64,000 nt of DNA, from NCBI GenBank assembly GCA_022539475.1, contig VCMS01000018.1:186001-250000 (forward strand), given 5' to 3'. Under the pieces are notes generated by a model. It made no database searches and was not told the origin of the DNA. It saw only the letters and a list, made by a program, of their open reading frames with translations. This document shows, piece by piece, positions 46,842 to 58,686 of this stretch; position 1 is the first letter of the stretch; each line of letters begins with the position of its first letter. The stretch comes from Gracilaria domingensis. Lineage: Eukaryota; Rhodophyta; Florideophyceae; Gracilariales; Gracilariaceae. The position numbers and the translations under genes are program-made.

Positions 46842-48944
46842 ATGGTGCGACGCGATCCAGGAGCGTACGACGCCAAAGTCTATGAAATATCAGGTCAGCG
46901 AGCAATTTCGCTGCAGATGAATCTTTCGATATATGCCCGCGCCACGGCTGCACAGAAGAGGGATCGTCGGAAGCTCGAGCTGCAAGAAACTAACAATGAT
47001 CTTATTCAGGTCTTAGCGTTACCGAAAGTTTCTCAACAAATCAAGGCTTCGGCAGATGGAATATACATTTTGGCTTCAGGAACCTATCCTCCTCAGATTC
47101 ATGTATACGACACAGAGGAGCTATCGCTCAAGTTTAAGCGCCATGTTAACACAGATATTGTGGGTTTTCAAATTCTTGAATCAGACTGGCGAACGTTTGC
47201 GCTATAGACGTCTGACGGATACATTGACTTGCAATCACCGTTCGGCAGCCATTACGAGACGCGCGTTCTGCGTTTCGGTCGCTATTTGAAGTTGCATGAG
47301 GGGAGCTGTGATCTTTTTGTGTGCGGCGACGATGGCGATGTATGGCGATGGAACCTGGAGCAAGGGCGCCTTTTAACACTAAAAACGCACAGTGTCTGGC
47401 GCAAATGGCGGCAACAACGGATGTGGCATAAACCCTGCGAACGCCTCGCTTGAATTTGGTAGTGAAAACGGATTGCTCGACATCTGGGATTCTCGAACTG
47501 TAGGAATGACACAAAAACAGAACGGCACGCTGGACGTATCCGCCGCTCTTCGACAGCATGAGCCATATGAACGAGACGATTTGCAGATTTCAGGCGTTCG
47601 ATTTGATGAATCCGACGGTGTTTCGTTCTCCGTTGGGTGCAGCACCAGCTACACTTTGCTGTTGTACTTGCGCTCATCACGGACTACATTGGTGGGAGAT
47701 CAGGTAAATGGGCTACCTGTCCACATCATACGACTTCATGAAGACGGGAAGCATTGCGTGACGGCAGATGCACAAAGTGTGAAAGTTTGGAACAGGAAGA
47801 ATGGCATGAACATGGTGGCGATCGAACTGGATTCAGACGTGAACCCCGTTTGCGTCAAAGTCGGCTCCGGCGTGATCTGCACGGCGTTAGAGACGAAACG
47901 CATGAAGACGTACTACATGCGAGCGCTGGGCACGGCGCCAAAATGGTGCGCGTTCCTCGACCGGTTCACGGAAGAACAGGAAGACATGCAGGACGTGAGA
48001 GAGAGCTCCACTCTGAACGGCGGCTACATGGGAGAAGTGTACGAGAATTACAAGACGAAGTAGAATGCGCAGAGTTAGGTCACCTGATTGGCACAGAACT
48101 GCTCAAGCCGTACATGCATGGATACTTTGTGCATCAGAAACTGTACAGAAGGGCGATAGAAGTGTCTGAACCGTTCGCGTACGAGAAGTATCGAAAGGAG
48201 AAGGCGAGAGAAAAGGTGGAGGCAGAACGACAGAACCGAATCAGCAAGGGAAGACGAAGAGGGCGAAGAAGGTGGAGGTGAACCAAGCGATGGCGGAATC
48301 GTGGAGGGCGCAAGGTAGCGGGAATAAAACGGAACGCAGACGGTCTGGGCTGAAGGACGAGCGCTTCAAGGCCATGTTCAACAACAAGAATTATGCGGCG
48401 GATGAGGAGGCGGAGCGATTCCACTTCCTCAACCTGTCTGGACTGCGGCACGGCGGCAGAGCGAGAGAGGAGCAGGGGAAGTAGGACGAAAGCGATTCTG
48501 ACGAACAACCTCTGGAACAATCTGACCTAGTGGAGGATGGAACAGAACAAGGCGGGCAGCTTCGGAGAGAGGATGAGGAGGAGCAGGAAGAGCAGTAGCA
48601 GGAGGAAGACGAAGAGAAAATTTGCAGCTCGAAGAGACGGAGAGGTTCCAAAGGCGGACCAAGAATGTACGACATCGGCGCAGTGGGAAGGGGAGGGGAA
48701 CGGTGAGCGGGCACAAGGGTATGAGCAAGCGCGGCAACGGCAGCAACTCAGCAGAAAGAATCGCGAGCAGGTGAGCCTGAGCGCGCACGTGGCACACAAA
48801 CAACAATACGAACGAAGAGAGGGGTTGTTGAGAGGCGTGGAAAAGCGCACGTTGCGGGAACTAATAGACACACATGATCAAAAGCCTACTTGCGGGTGTG
48901 CTGTTTCTTCGTGCGCATGTTGCGCGTCAACGTGCGCGTCGTGA
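46842..48944 (+). pseudogene. NOL10/ENP2-like nucleolar WD40 protein, decayed
   Basis: NOL10 (yeast Enp2) is a nucleolar beta-propeller protein needed for small ribosomal subunit assembly. The match runs the whole length: ASADGIYILASGTYPPQIHV then YDTEELSLKFKRH (about 47,040-47,140), CDLFVCGDDGDVWRWNLEQG (about 47,310), LDIWDSRTVG (about 47,480), VKVWNRKNG (about 47,780), YYMRALGTAPKWCAFLDRFT (about 47,913), LIGTELLKPYMHGYFVHQKL (about 48,085), EPFAYEKYRKEKAREKVEAE (about 48,167), KDERFKAMFNNKNYAADEEA (about 48,355), and MYDIGA with a basic C-terminal tail (48,660-48,890). TAG replaces a probable CAG at 47,206 and another TAG lies at 48,482. Frame changes occur near 47,390, 48,055 and 48,250. 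All domains are in order, so it was a full-length copy before decay. Confidence 0.9.
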
Positions 48945-50090
48945 GGGTGCAGTTCTGGCTTGAGCGCCTGCGCCTGCCCGGTGTTCTCGTTCTAAGTGTC
49001 CTCAACGATGACGTGCAGGTCTTGCGCCAACTGTTTGAGCTTCTGTGTATACTAATTCGCATCAATGCAGGCCACCTTATTTCCCTTCCGAAGCCAAAAT
49101 GCATTACGCGATGGGGGAGCATATCCAGAACCTAAACTCATCTCGACGGCTACCTGGCAGCAAGGAGAGCTAAAAAGCGTCAAATAAATGGCAGGGATAT
49201 GTTTGTGACAGCCAGAGAACATCAAAAGAGGCAAGAAATAGCAGCATTAAAAAAATGTGTGACCTCGCATGACAGGAAAGTATTTCTCAAAAGATACCAC
49301 TGGCGGATAAAACTATGGATAAATAAAGAAAAACAGCCGACTTCGCTATGCACAGCACGTCCACCTCACTACTAGGATGTCAGGCGCGCATCATTATCGT
49401 ACAGAAGGCGTCAAACGGATATCCAAAATGGACAAATAAATGCGGGAAAATATTTTGAGCCATCTTGCGTTTATCACGGGCATATCCAGAAAATCTACTG
49501 TACATGTTCTGTATATCTCTACTATATCCAATGGGTATCTATATGCTTGTCCGGGCAGTGAAATCTGCTCATCTTTTCTAGCTATTCCCAAAACGTACCT
49601 GAACAGGCCGCAAGCGATGACAATGAACCAAGATGTAGTGAACCAACCTGTAAATACATGTATAAAGGGAAAAAATACCTTTAGTGAACAATAAGAAACC
49701 GTTCCCAAATTGTGTCAGACATACGAGGTATCTCCATGAAAGCGAATAGTAAGATTATGAACCAAATATAAAGAAGAGCATTCAATAAAGATCAAGAATC
49801 CTCCCCGAATCGGGATGGAAGACAAAGACCTTTTCTGCTGAAAAGATTTCTTCAGAAAATACATCTCCTGCCTCATGACTATGAATCTTTTTTGAAACAA
49901 AAGAGAAATGCCTCAGGGTTGAGCTGTGCACGGCAACTGACCTAACGTGACATTACATTTCATCTCGCACACGTGATATGACGCTTCGAGCCTACTCATG
50001 CCCTACTTTCGAGATTTTACGTCCATATTATGAGTACATCAGTTGCCGTGCACCACGAGTAGCGCAACTTTTCGCGCATGCTTTCCTTCC
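48945..50090. other. no gene recognised
   Basis: AT content rises through this stretch. Open stretches are short and random-looking. It leads into the MITE nest at 50.09 kb. Confidence 0.4.
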
Positions 50091-50093
50091 GCC

Positions 50094-53045
50094 CCCAGGA
50101 AAAATTCGTTAAAGGGAAAGGGCACAGGTGCGCTTTCCGTCCTCGAATATTCATTTACTTTTCTGTATCCAAGTTTTTTAGATATTCAAGGAGTTAGCAA
50201 TAGATGAAATTTTTTAGAAAACTTTCGTTCAGTAGAGAGCCAGGAGATTATGATGCAATGAGGAGACAATGACGCACGACTTGGTCTATTGAAAACTGAC
50301 CGAACAAAGTTAAAAATCCAATGATACTCAAATTAAATTTGATTGCACAATTTTTCGCTAGGATAGGAGGGTTTCCAGTGAATGTGCATATAAGATGAAT
50401 CCTGTTGTAATGGGAGCAGTATCAAGGTCATTTCATAGTAAGAAAGCTTTTGTTTCACTGACGTTCGCATGAGTGCGATTTTTTGAAAAACATTTACTTC
50501 CACAGAAGTGCATTGACATTTCAATGACTAGGGTCATTTTCATTTATCGCACCATGAATCTTCAACGAAGACGTGTTTTGTTAGGGGCTCTGAGAGCCTG
50601 TATACGATGCTGCTTCTACGTCACACAGACTAGCGCGGCTACCCAGGGTAAAACTTTCTGTCACAGAATATTTATTTAAATCTCTGTATTTAAGCAAAAT
50701 TTTGTAGTTGTTCAAGCAATATTCAGTGGATGAAGCTTCTTAGGAAACTGTTCGCAGTAGAATCCCAGTAGGATTTGATACAATGGAGACATAATGAAGA
50801 CAAAATGACGCACGACCTGCCTGAATGAAAAATGACCGAACAAAAAATGAAAATCCTTTGATATTCCAATTAAATTTGATTGCATGAGTTTCCGCTGGCA
50901 ACGGGACGTGTTCCACAGCGCGATTCTCTTACGCTATCCAAGAGGTCGACAGGATTTTGAAAAAAATGTCGTACTACCGACGCATAGGTCGCTTGTGCCC
51001 AGCGAAAATTCGGGCAATCAAGTTTAATTCGAATATGGTACGGTTTTCAATTCTTGCAATGCCAATTTTCATTCTGCCAAGTCGTGCGTCATTATGTTTT
51101 TATTGCTTCAAAAACTAACGAATTTCTATGGAACAAAAATTGTCTCAGTTTGACTCCGTCAATACTCGCAGGCTTTCTTGTAATCCCTACGGTGTGAAAA
51201 CCAGTGCAATCAAATTTAATTCGGATATCAGAGGATTTTCATTTTTTGTTCGGTCAGTTTTCGTGAACCATAGTCATGCGTCATTACGTCCTCATGGCAT
51301 CAAAATCTACTGACGTTCTACTGAAAGCAAATTTTCTAAAATTTTTCATCCATTGGAAATGCCTTGAAGATCTACAGAAACGAGCTTAGATACAGAACAG
51401 TAAATGAATACTCAATGACGGAAAGTCTTGCCTGGGAGTATGAGGCGTCAGTAAACTCCAAAAGAACTCTTTCTCGCCGTCTGATGCAGACTTTCCTCTC
51501 CATACTTCGCGTCAAACCAGAGATTGTAATGCGACTTTACACTATCTTCTGACCTTGAGCGGAGCTGCTATTCATGTTTTCGTCCAAAAGTTTTTCATAT
51601 GAAGTTAAGCGGCAACTATGCTTTCTAAACCGTCCCAAGCCCAGTGAAAACTCGTCCAACCGAAACGAATTCGAATTTCAAGCGATCTTCAGCTGATGTT
51701 CGTTTAACGTTCAGTACACAAAGTCGTACGTCATTGGGTTCTCAGTATATCAATATGCAATTAAAATCTATTGAATTTAAAATTTCTACAAAATTCAATG
51801 CAATGAAAATCGCTTGAGAATATAAAAGAAAAGCCTTAGTTACCGAGAACTATATTCAGATTATATAACGGAAAGTTCTGCCTTGGATGACGTAGACGTA
51901 CCCAGAAGAGCCCAGAACCTTACGAGAGGCGGACAATAAACCTTGAAATCTGGCTCATTGGTGGTCTATAATCGTACGGTATGTCGAACGACTGACGTAC
52001 AATTTTGGCCTTCCACGCCATTTGTACCAGAGTTGGTGGAGGTCCCCAGCGAAAACTCGGGCAAACAAAATTAATTCGAATATCATAGGATTTTCATTTT
52101 TTGTTTCGTCAATTTGCAGTAAGCCGAGTCGTGCGTCATTATTTAATCATTGCATCAAAATCTACGGAGATTCTCCTGAAAGCAAGTTTTCTAAAACGTT
52201 TCATCCTTTGAAAATGCCTTGAAACCCTACAAAAGTTTGCTTACATACAGAAAAATAATGAATATTCAATGACGGAAAGTTTTACATGGGTTCGCAAAAG
52301 ACGTACGTTTGTTGAGCTTACGTTGTTCGGCAGTAGTTACTGTACTTAATTCTATTGTTGGCGTTCAACTGGATAGAAGCCCAAATTTGTACGCCAATCT
52401 TTCGAGCTAATGTATGGATGTAGACTGCCAATGAGCCAGATTTCAATGTTTATTGTACGCCATTTCGGGCAAAACTCGTGCAGTAAAATTTAGTTCGAAT
52501 TTCATACGATTTTCAATTTTTTTTCGTCAATTTTAATTTGCCGAAGTCGTTCTTCATTATGAATTCATTGCTTCAAAACCCAACGAAATTCTATTGAGAG
52601 TATTTGTTCGGAAAAATTCATTCCATTGAAAATACCTTCCCTAGAAGAACTCAAACGCTACGAGTGGCGTACAAAAAACCTTGAAATGTGGCTCATTGGC
52701 GTTCTATAGGCGTACAATTTTGGGCTTCTACGCCACTTGCACGCCAATAATAGAGTAAGATACAATAATTACACTACGGGCGTACAACGCATGTTTACCA
52801 TACGTATGCCTTTCGTGACCTATACGACCCATGGCGCACAAATGACGCAGTCGGCCAAAATTGTACGCCAATCTCTCGACCTAACGTACGCCTGTAGAAC
52901 GCCAATGAGCCAAATTTCAACGTTTTTTGTACGCCATTCGTAGCGTTCCAGTTCTTCTAGGGCTTGAGCATCTAAGGAAAATTGCTGAGATACAGTAGAA
53001 GAAATGAATATTCGATGACGAAAGATTTTACCTAGGCACTCGTAG
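50094..53045. repeat. nest of CCCAGG-family MITEs (several copies, both orientations)
   Basis: Related units recur at about 50,094-50,596, 50,641-50,905, 50,997-51,190, 51,200-51,440, 51,640-51,895, 52,045-52,300 and 52,470-53,040. Shared blocks are CCCAG(G/C)GAAAACTCG ends, AATTCGAATATCATAGG, TTTTCATTTTTTGTTCGGTC, GTCGTGCGTCATTA, and GAATATTCAATGACGGAAAG with TT(T/G)ACCTGGG at the far end. Unit length is about 250-400 bp. None has coding capacity. The copies are diverged from each other, so the nest is old. The copy at 50,094 also contains GAGTGCGATTTTTTGAAAAA, linking it to the MITEs at 17 kb and 42 kb. Confidence 0.75.
52639..52962. mobile_element. GTACGCC-rich foldback MITE, nested copy with 3-bp duplication
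   Basis: Runs from CCCTAGAAGAACT to AGTTCTTCTAGGG, with inverted repeats of about 75 bp that include AACGCTACGA(G)TGGCGTAC and GGCTCATTGGCGTTCTA. It interrupts a CCCAGG-family copy between AATAC and GAGCATCT. CTT is present on both sides, a 3-bp target duplication. A 3-bp duplication is used by CACTA and Harbinger elements. Confidence 0.8.
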
Positions 53046-53061
53046 CCTTTGAGTTCTTCTA

Positions 53062-53448
53062 CCCTAGGAGAAAAATTCATAACTACTGGCGTACTATCAA
53101 TTTCAATTTGTAACAACTGGCGCTCTAATGGCGTGCAACTCTTTCGACAACTGGCGTACAATTTCGAGCTTGTGCGCCATTTGTTTGCCATTTGTAGCCA
53201 AGAGTACGGCCTTCGTAGCGTTTTGCACGAAACCTACACAACTGGCGTACTCTTCTAGTTCAGAGTTTGTACGCCAATTGTAGTAAATGCATTAAATGTC
53301 GTACTTCTGGCTACAAATGGCGAACAACTGGCGGACAAGCCTAAAATTGTACGCCACTTCTCAGAAAAACTGTACGTCCTTAGAACGAAACTCGTCAAAA
53401 ATACAGAGGTGTTAGTACGCCAGTTGCGTCAAAGTTTTTCTTCTAGGG
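53062..53448. mobile_element. GTACGCC-rich MITE, second type copy
   Basis: Runs from CCCTAGGAGAAAAATTC to TTTTTCTTCTAGGG, about 387 bp, flanked by CTA on both sides (53,059-53,061 and 53,449-53,451). It carries many copies of GTACGCC or GGCGTAC. Very similar copies lie at 58,047-58,439 and 58,687-59,074. Confidence 0.82.
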
Positions 53449-53755
53449 CTATAGACTGCAACTGAGCCAGAATTCAGCGGTAATTGTACGCCACTCGTAG
53501 CGTTTGAGTTCTTTTAGGGATTTGTACAATAGATGTCGAATATGTCACAAATGGCGTACATATTGCAAGCAGGCATCGTATGCCATTACCTTAGTTACTT
53601 TCTCTAGTGTTATTACTGGGGTACAAGTAGCGTAGATTCTAAAATTTGTACGCCAATCTTTCAACCGAAAGTTCCTCTATAGGCCACCAATGAGCCTCAT
53701 TTCGAGGTTAAGTATACGCCATTAGTGCCCCTTGTGTTGTCCTAGGGAAATCTAT
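53449..53755. repeat. further GTACGCC-rich repeat fragments
   Basis: It contains GTACGCCACTCGTAGCG, TTTGTACGCCAATC and an end-like TCCTAGGG at about 53,745. After that, CCCAGG-family sequence (GAGCATCTAAGAGAAA) resumes, so this too looks like a nested insertion, more degraded. Confidence 0.6.
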
Positions 53756-54399
53756 GAGCATCTAAGAGAAAGCGCCCAGACAGGGCTAAATAGATGAAAC
53801 TCGAATAAACAAATCTTTGTCTGGCATTTATATCTTCAAAACCTGACATACCTTAACATATAATTTCATTAAAACCTTATCATTGAAGTTCTTGTGTAAA
53901 ACACCGGTCTTTTGTGAAATGAAAGATTTACTAGCTTGAAGTTCCTCAATAGGCAAAATTAGTTTCATAATAATTTATTACTCTACAATTATATTATCCA
54001 TAAATGAAATCGAAGGCATTATACTCCCAAAACAGAAAAGAACTCGAGTTTCATATGATCTTGAAATTATCAGTTTAAACTCGAAGTTTAACGATCTCCA
54101 GGAGCGAATGGAATTCAGTATTCAAGAAAATAGTGGAATTGATTTACTAAGTATCATTACTTAGATAGTCCAGTTTAAATGAAAATCCCACGAGGTTTAC
54201 AGAAAGACAAAGCTTCCACAATCTCTTTTATTTGATTAATAAATGTAACAGTCTCTCAAGTGGAGTGATCTACACCTGCTGAGGTCCGAGTGAAATACCA
54301 CATTGTAGAGAGAGTTGTTTAAGTTTTCACCCGAACAAGGGAAAGTAACTCATTCACGAATTTCTGAGAGAGCCCTTTCAAGGACTAAATATATAGCAA
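53756..54399. promoter_or_regulatory. AT-rich upstream region of the methyltransferase-like gene
   Basis: AT-rich non-coding sequence without recognised repeats. TAAATATATAG lies just upstream of the start at 54,400 and includes an in-frame TAG two codons before the ATG, which limits the coding start to 54,400 or later. It probably includes the promoter. Confidence 0.4.
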
Positions 54400-55347
54400 A
54401 TGGGCATTGGGGCTGTTCCAGTTTTGATTTCGAAAAGAATGAAGGAGCAAGGGATTAAGACAGTTTCACGACGTACGGCATTTAAAATTACAATTTGTTC
54501 TATTATTTTGGTGTTCGCTTTATCATTTGAACTAAAGTCTTTCTCTAAAGTGGAGTTGACTTTGGGTCAGGAAGAAATTCTTAATTCGCTTTCAAAAACT
54601 TATCCTCGATATGCAACCGAGCTTTTAGCAGTGCATCAGCTTGCAGATATTTACTGTCAGAAGCCAGATATTCAATGTTTATCAGACGATATAGAAGTAG
54701 AAGTAACCTATATGAGAATCCGCGAGACAAAACCAAAAGTTATTTGGGAAATATCTCCATCTCATGGGTATTCTACGTTGTGGATTATGGAAGCTTTAAA
54801 AGGCAATAAAAATAATGGTGAACTTTACTCTTTCGACATACAAAGCCTAGTAGAAGACTTTGCTCCAGAAGAATGGAAAGAGAATGGATGGAATTTTGTG
54901 CTTGGGGACTTCAAAGAGAAGTTTTCAACTTTCGTAGATCTCTACCCTACTCCAGACTATCTTTTCCTTGACAGTCTCCATACAGAAGAGTTTGGTAGAT
55001 TTTATATTTCAGAGCTTTTCCCCATGCTTTTGAAGCACAAGAAGAAGATTTTTGCATCCTTGCACGATGTATACAATCCAACGTTTTGGACTGATGGCCC
55101 GCGGAGCCAACTTAGAAAAGAAGCAAATCTTCCAGAATGGCTTCCAAACGAGGAAGGACAGGTTGTTCTAGACTGGATCGTGTACCATCCAAAGTGCACT
55201 AATGGAATTTTCACAGTTGCTCCATCTCATGATCAAGACTTATTCCAGAACGTATCAAAACTACGTGCTCTCAGTATGCCTACAAGTAACCCAAACAGTA
55301 GCCCAAATCCAACAGTGTATTTCAATCTCCTTCAAAGCTGCATATAA
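54400..55347 (+). CDS. membrane-anchored class I methyltransferase-like protein (Methyltransf_24 type), intact
   Basis: Intact 315-codon frame, ATG to TAA, with an in-frame TAG just before the start. A short basic N-terminus (residues 12-29, KRMKEQGIK...SRR) precedes one hydrophobic segment (about 28-44, FKITICSIILVFALSF), so a single-pass signal-anchor protein is likely, with the catalytic part in the lumen or outside. Residues 112-225 look like a SAM-binding Rossmann fold: VIWEISPSHGYSTLWIMEAL (glycine-rich motif I), GELYSFDIQ (acidic end of strand 2), FVLGDF, then PTPDYLFLDSLHTEEFGR (the D.LF.D..H pattern) and FASLHDVY. Related proteins carry the E.GP..G.ST..I and D..H motifs of small-molecule or sugar O-methyltransferases; the substrate is unknown. 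It is AT-rich like its surroundings, unlike the GC-balanced pseudogenes, and is the only clearly intact non-transposon gene in the window. Confidence 0.75.
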   Translation: MGIGAVPVLISKRMKEQGIKTVSRRTAFKITICSIILVFALSFELKSFSKVELTLGQEEILNSLSKTYPRYATELLAVHQLADIYCQKPDIQCLSDDIEVEVTYMRIRETKPKVIWEISPSHGYSTLWIMEALKGNKNNGELYSFDIQSLVEDFAPEEWKENGWNFVLGDFKEKFSTFVDLYPTPDYLFLDSLHTEEFGRFYISELFPMLLKHKKKIFASLHDVYNPTFWTDGPRSQLRKEANLPEWLPNEEGQVVLDWIVYHPKCTNGIFTVAPSHDQDLFQNVSKLRALSMPTSNPNSSPNPTVYFNLLQSCI

Positions 55348-58046
55348 GTTGCAAAATATTCAGATGCTATTATCTTGTTTCCTTTGAAAACAAATTAAGA
55401 AAACACTTTTATTCAAACTAAACCTTTCGCTATCTTTTCCAATTTTGGTGCAGTTTTGTGCTCGAGAGAATATGGAGACCATCTACAGATGAGAGAGAAG
55501 CGCCGTTGCTTTGAAAAATACAAAAAATTAGAATATGTTGTACAGGAGAAAAAAGCATGTCTCAGATCCAGGTTCACTACATTCCTTGACACTGGGATTT
55601 GAAGCATCGTATTTTAATCGTTGTACCCATCTAGCATGAAGGGACTACAGGAAAAGATCTTCGGGTACCGTGGAAAATTGAATGTCACCAAATCTTTTAT
55701 CCGTTCGTTCTAAAAACTACTTAGTAAGCTTCTATCTCCATTTTCGCAGATACTCGAATACTGGGGAACTGGTCCTGATGAGCGTATTAAACTTGAAACT
55801 TAGATATATATAGAAATAAATATGTTGTAACTGAGAACGACTTGACAACGTACAAACTGGAAATATATTACTTAAATTGCCTATTTATGTATACAATCTG
55901 TTGAGAAGAAATGCACATCTGTCTTTTGTGGGCAGGAACCTTTATAGTGAAGAAGGACTAAATATTTTTTGAGATAGAAACTAAGATCACATTTTGAATC
56001 GAAACTAGCTTCTCTGAAAAAGGAGTACACGATAGCTGTTAGAGATGAGAACTCGGTGATAAAAACTTTCCTTGAAGCACGCCAAAAACTTTATGCCACT
56101 CTTAAAGCATTTTATTTCCAGGCTGTTGAAAGTTTGTTGTGGTCGGGAATCGCCATATCTCATATTTTTACTGAGATAGTGCCTTAAAATTTTGATACCA
56201 ATGAAAGAACTTCTTTGTTTGCATTTTAGCACTTTTATATATAACGGCAATAACAGAACCAGATATAATCAGGCGAAGATGTTGAGGGAAGAAGGTTTGC
56301 TTCCCAAAACGCATTTCAAAAAATGTTTCCGAAATATACTTGTTCGTTTCGTTTCTCAGAGAGAGTGAGGAACGTTTGCCTCCAATATCTAGGTGCCGCA
56401 TAGCTTAAAAAAACATCCTGAACAAGAAGAACATTTTGATTGTGCCTGGTTCCTAACATATTCAGAAAGAGAAAATTGCTGCGCTTTACTGAGCTAGAAC
56501 TTTAGCTGATATTTTCCATTCCATATAATCTTATGTTGTGAAAGATCTAGGAAAAGCTTTTATTGATATCTTATTGCTTAGCAATCAAGGCTTAATCATT
56601 TTTTTCGTCATATTTGTTTCATGGTCTACGCAGCACTCCGGTTGTTACAGGCAACGAAGAGAAAAAAGATATTCCTCACCGGTAGTCATTCGTTTCAGTA
56701 CATAAATGTTCTTACAATTTAAAGACGCAGGTGTCCTCATTAAACTCCAAACTATACGGAGTATTTTTCCTGAGTTTTGAATCATGACGAAACAAACAAA
56801 AATTTAACTCAAATCAAAGTTAATGTGATTAAACGAAATACAAGGCCCACACGAATCAGTATGCCATCGCTCTGGATCAGAGACACAGTTCGTTGTCGAA
56901 GATTAAATCTTGCTTCGTTGATATGCGACTGTATAAAGAATACGGCTGAGATGATGAGTAGATCTTCTTCTGAACAAGAAGACATATCTGCACTGACACG
57001 AGAGCATCTCTACCAATGTCTCCCGATGCTTCTTCTCTCCCGAATTCGGTTTCAGGAGAGCAAACATCAAATATTTCGTTCCCCAAATAGTTCGTCGTAA
57101 GAACTCCGACAAACAATTCTCACTCTTTAACCTTATTAACAAACTCCGCATCAAGATCCGAACAGAGCCGACTCCGAGCCCAATTTTCGAATTTTCTTGA
57201 CCAACAACCATAGAGCGTATGTTCCCACTCCGGTATTACAAATTACCGCTGGCTCTAGTCCAACGTACATCGCCTCTAAGGCCCTCCTCCAATATTAACA
57301 TTTTTCAAGGACAACATAATCCAATCTTCAAGAAAGCTAGTAAACACTGCAAAAACCACTTCTACAACGAAAATTGTTGATTCTAAGGCGTGATAAGGTT
57401 TTTAAAGACGGAACATAATGTTTTGTTCGTTTAACTAAAAGTGGATATGCCCATAATAGTAGAAGTGGCTCTGGAGGAGGACGTCTGGTTACATCGTTAG
57501 TATCAACCGTAGGTCAGAGTTTATTGGATGAGTTCAAGCGCAGTGGTAGAGCATGAATGAAACATACCGCAGGTCTGTTGCGCCCGCTTGTATTAAAGCC
57601 TGTAAGAAAGCAAGCGCAAGTACTATGTGAAGTAGAAGCACTGCGATCTGCACTTATTGGGCCCTTATGGATTATTTTAAATTATAACTATGCGCGTAAT
57701 ATTCATACCTGTTCGTGCAGCAGAGAGCTGAACATGACTTCGAACTCTTGGATTGCTCGAGCGCAGCTCAAGATGTATCACAAAAACCAATGGGAACACT
57801 TTGTACTTAGATTTTGCTTACTTCTGTACATATAGACTACTACTGATCTTAGTGACTATATTGGTATATATGTACAGAGGTAGCCTCTACCTTTGACCAT
57901 GTGGCCACCACGAAGCAACTCTGGGTGGGCCGTGAAGCGATCAAAGCAAAACGGGTCGGCATTAATGCCCAGATGACGGAAGCAAACAGAGAAATGCACA
58001 AAGAGAATCAGTGTGTAATGGATAACGAATTTTTCTTGTAGGTTAT
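55348..58046. other. AT-rich intergenic, no supported gene
   Basis: About 2.7 kb with only short open stretches (56,777-57,100; 57,557-57,835) that match nothing I know. A tRNA-like fragment, AAGCGCAGTGGTAGAGC, occurs at about 57,537-57,553 without the matching T-arm. Confidence 0.45.
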
Positions 58047-58439
58047 CCCAGGAGAAAACTTTCCTTACTACTGGCGTACTATTAATTTTAATTCATAACA
58101 GGTGGCGCTCTAATGGCGTACAATTCTTTAGACAACTGTCGAATAATTTCGAGCTTGTGTGCAATTTGTTCGCCATTCGTAGATAAGAGTGCGATGCTGA
58201 TAGTATTTTGTACTAAAGCTACACAACTGGAGTACTTCTGTAGTTCAGAGTTTGTGCGCCATTTATAACAAATACAGCAAATGTCGTACTTCTGTTTGTA
58301 GCGCTACAAATCGTGGACAACCGGCGGGCAGTGCTAAAATTGTACGCCAATCATCAGAAGAACCCTACGCCATGGGAAACACATTCGTTAAAACTCCAAA
58401 CGCGTTAGAACGACAGATATCAAAGTTTTTCTTCTAGGG
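58047..58439. mobile_element. GTACGCC-rich MITE copy
   Basis: Starts CCCAGGAGAAAACTTTCC and ends TTTTTCTTCTAGGG, about 393 bp. The interior matches 53,062-53,448 with ACTGGCGTACTATTAATTT, TGGCGCTCTAATGGCGTAC and TTGTACGCCAATCATCAGAA. Confidence 0.8.
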
Positions 58440-58686
58440 TGTTCGTGCATCATTTCTGTATCATTTACAACTCGTGCTGGAAGTGCCGTACTTCTCTCTT
58501 TGTCCCTAAGAGAACAAAAAATATAAATGGCGAACAAATGAGGTACAAATATTGCGAACAAAACTGTTCCCATAGGTAAGCTATGTTGATGTCAACTGGT
58601 TCGGAAACTATCAATTGGCTGCGAATTTGAACCACGGGCGCTTGCGCGCAGTAGCTCAGATTGCGATTCTAAGGTCACAAGGACAA

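Noticed and set aside
50094-53755. CRISPR array or satellite array
   Set aside because: The repeats are dispersed, in both orientations, diverged, and have MITE ends; there is no regular repeat-spacer pattern.
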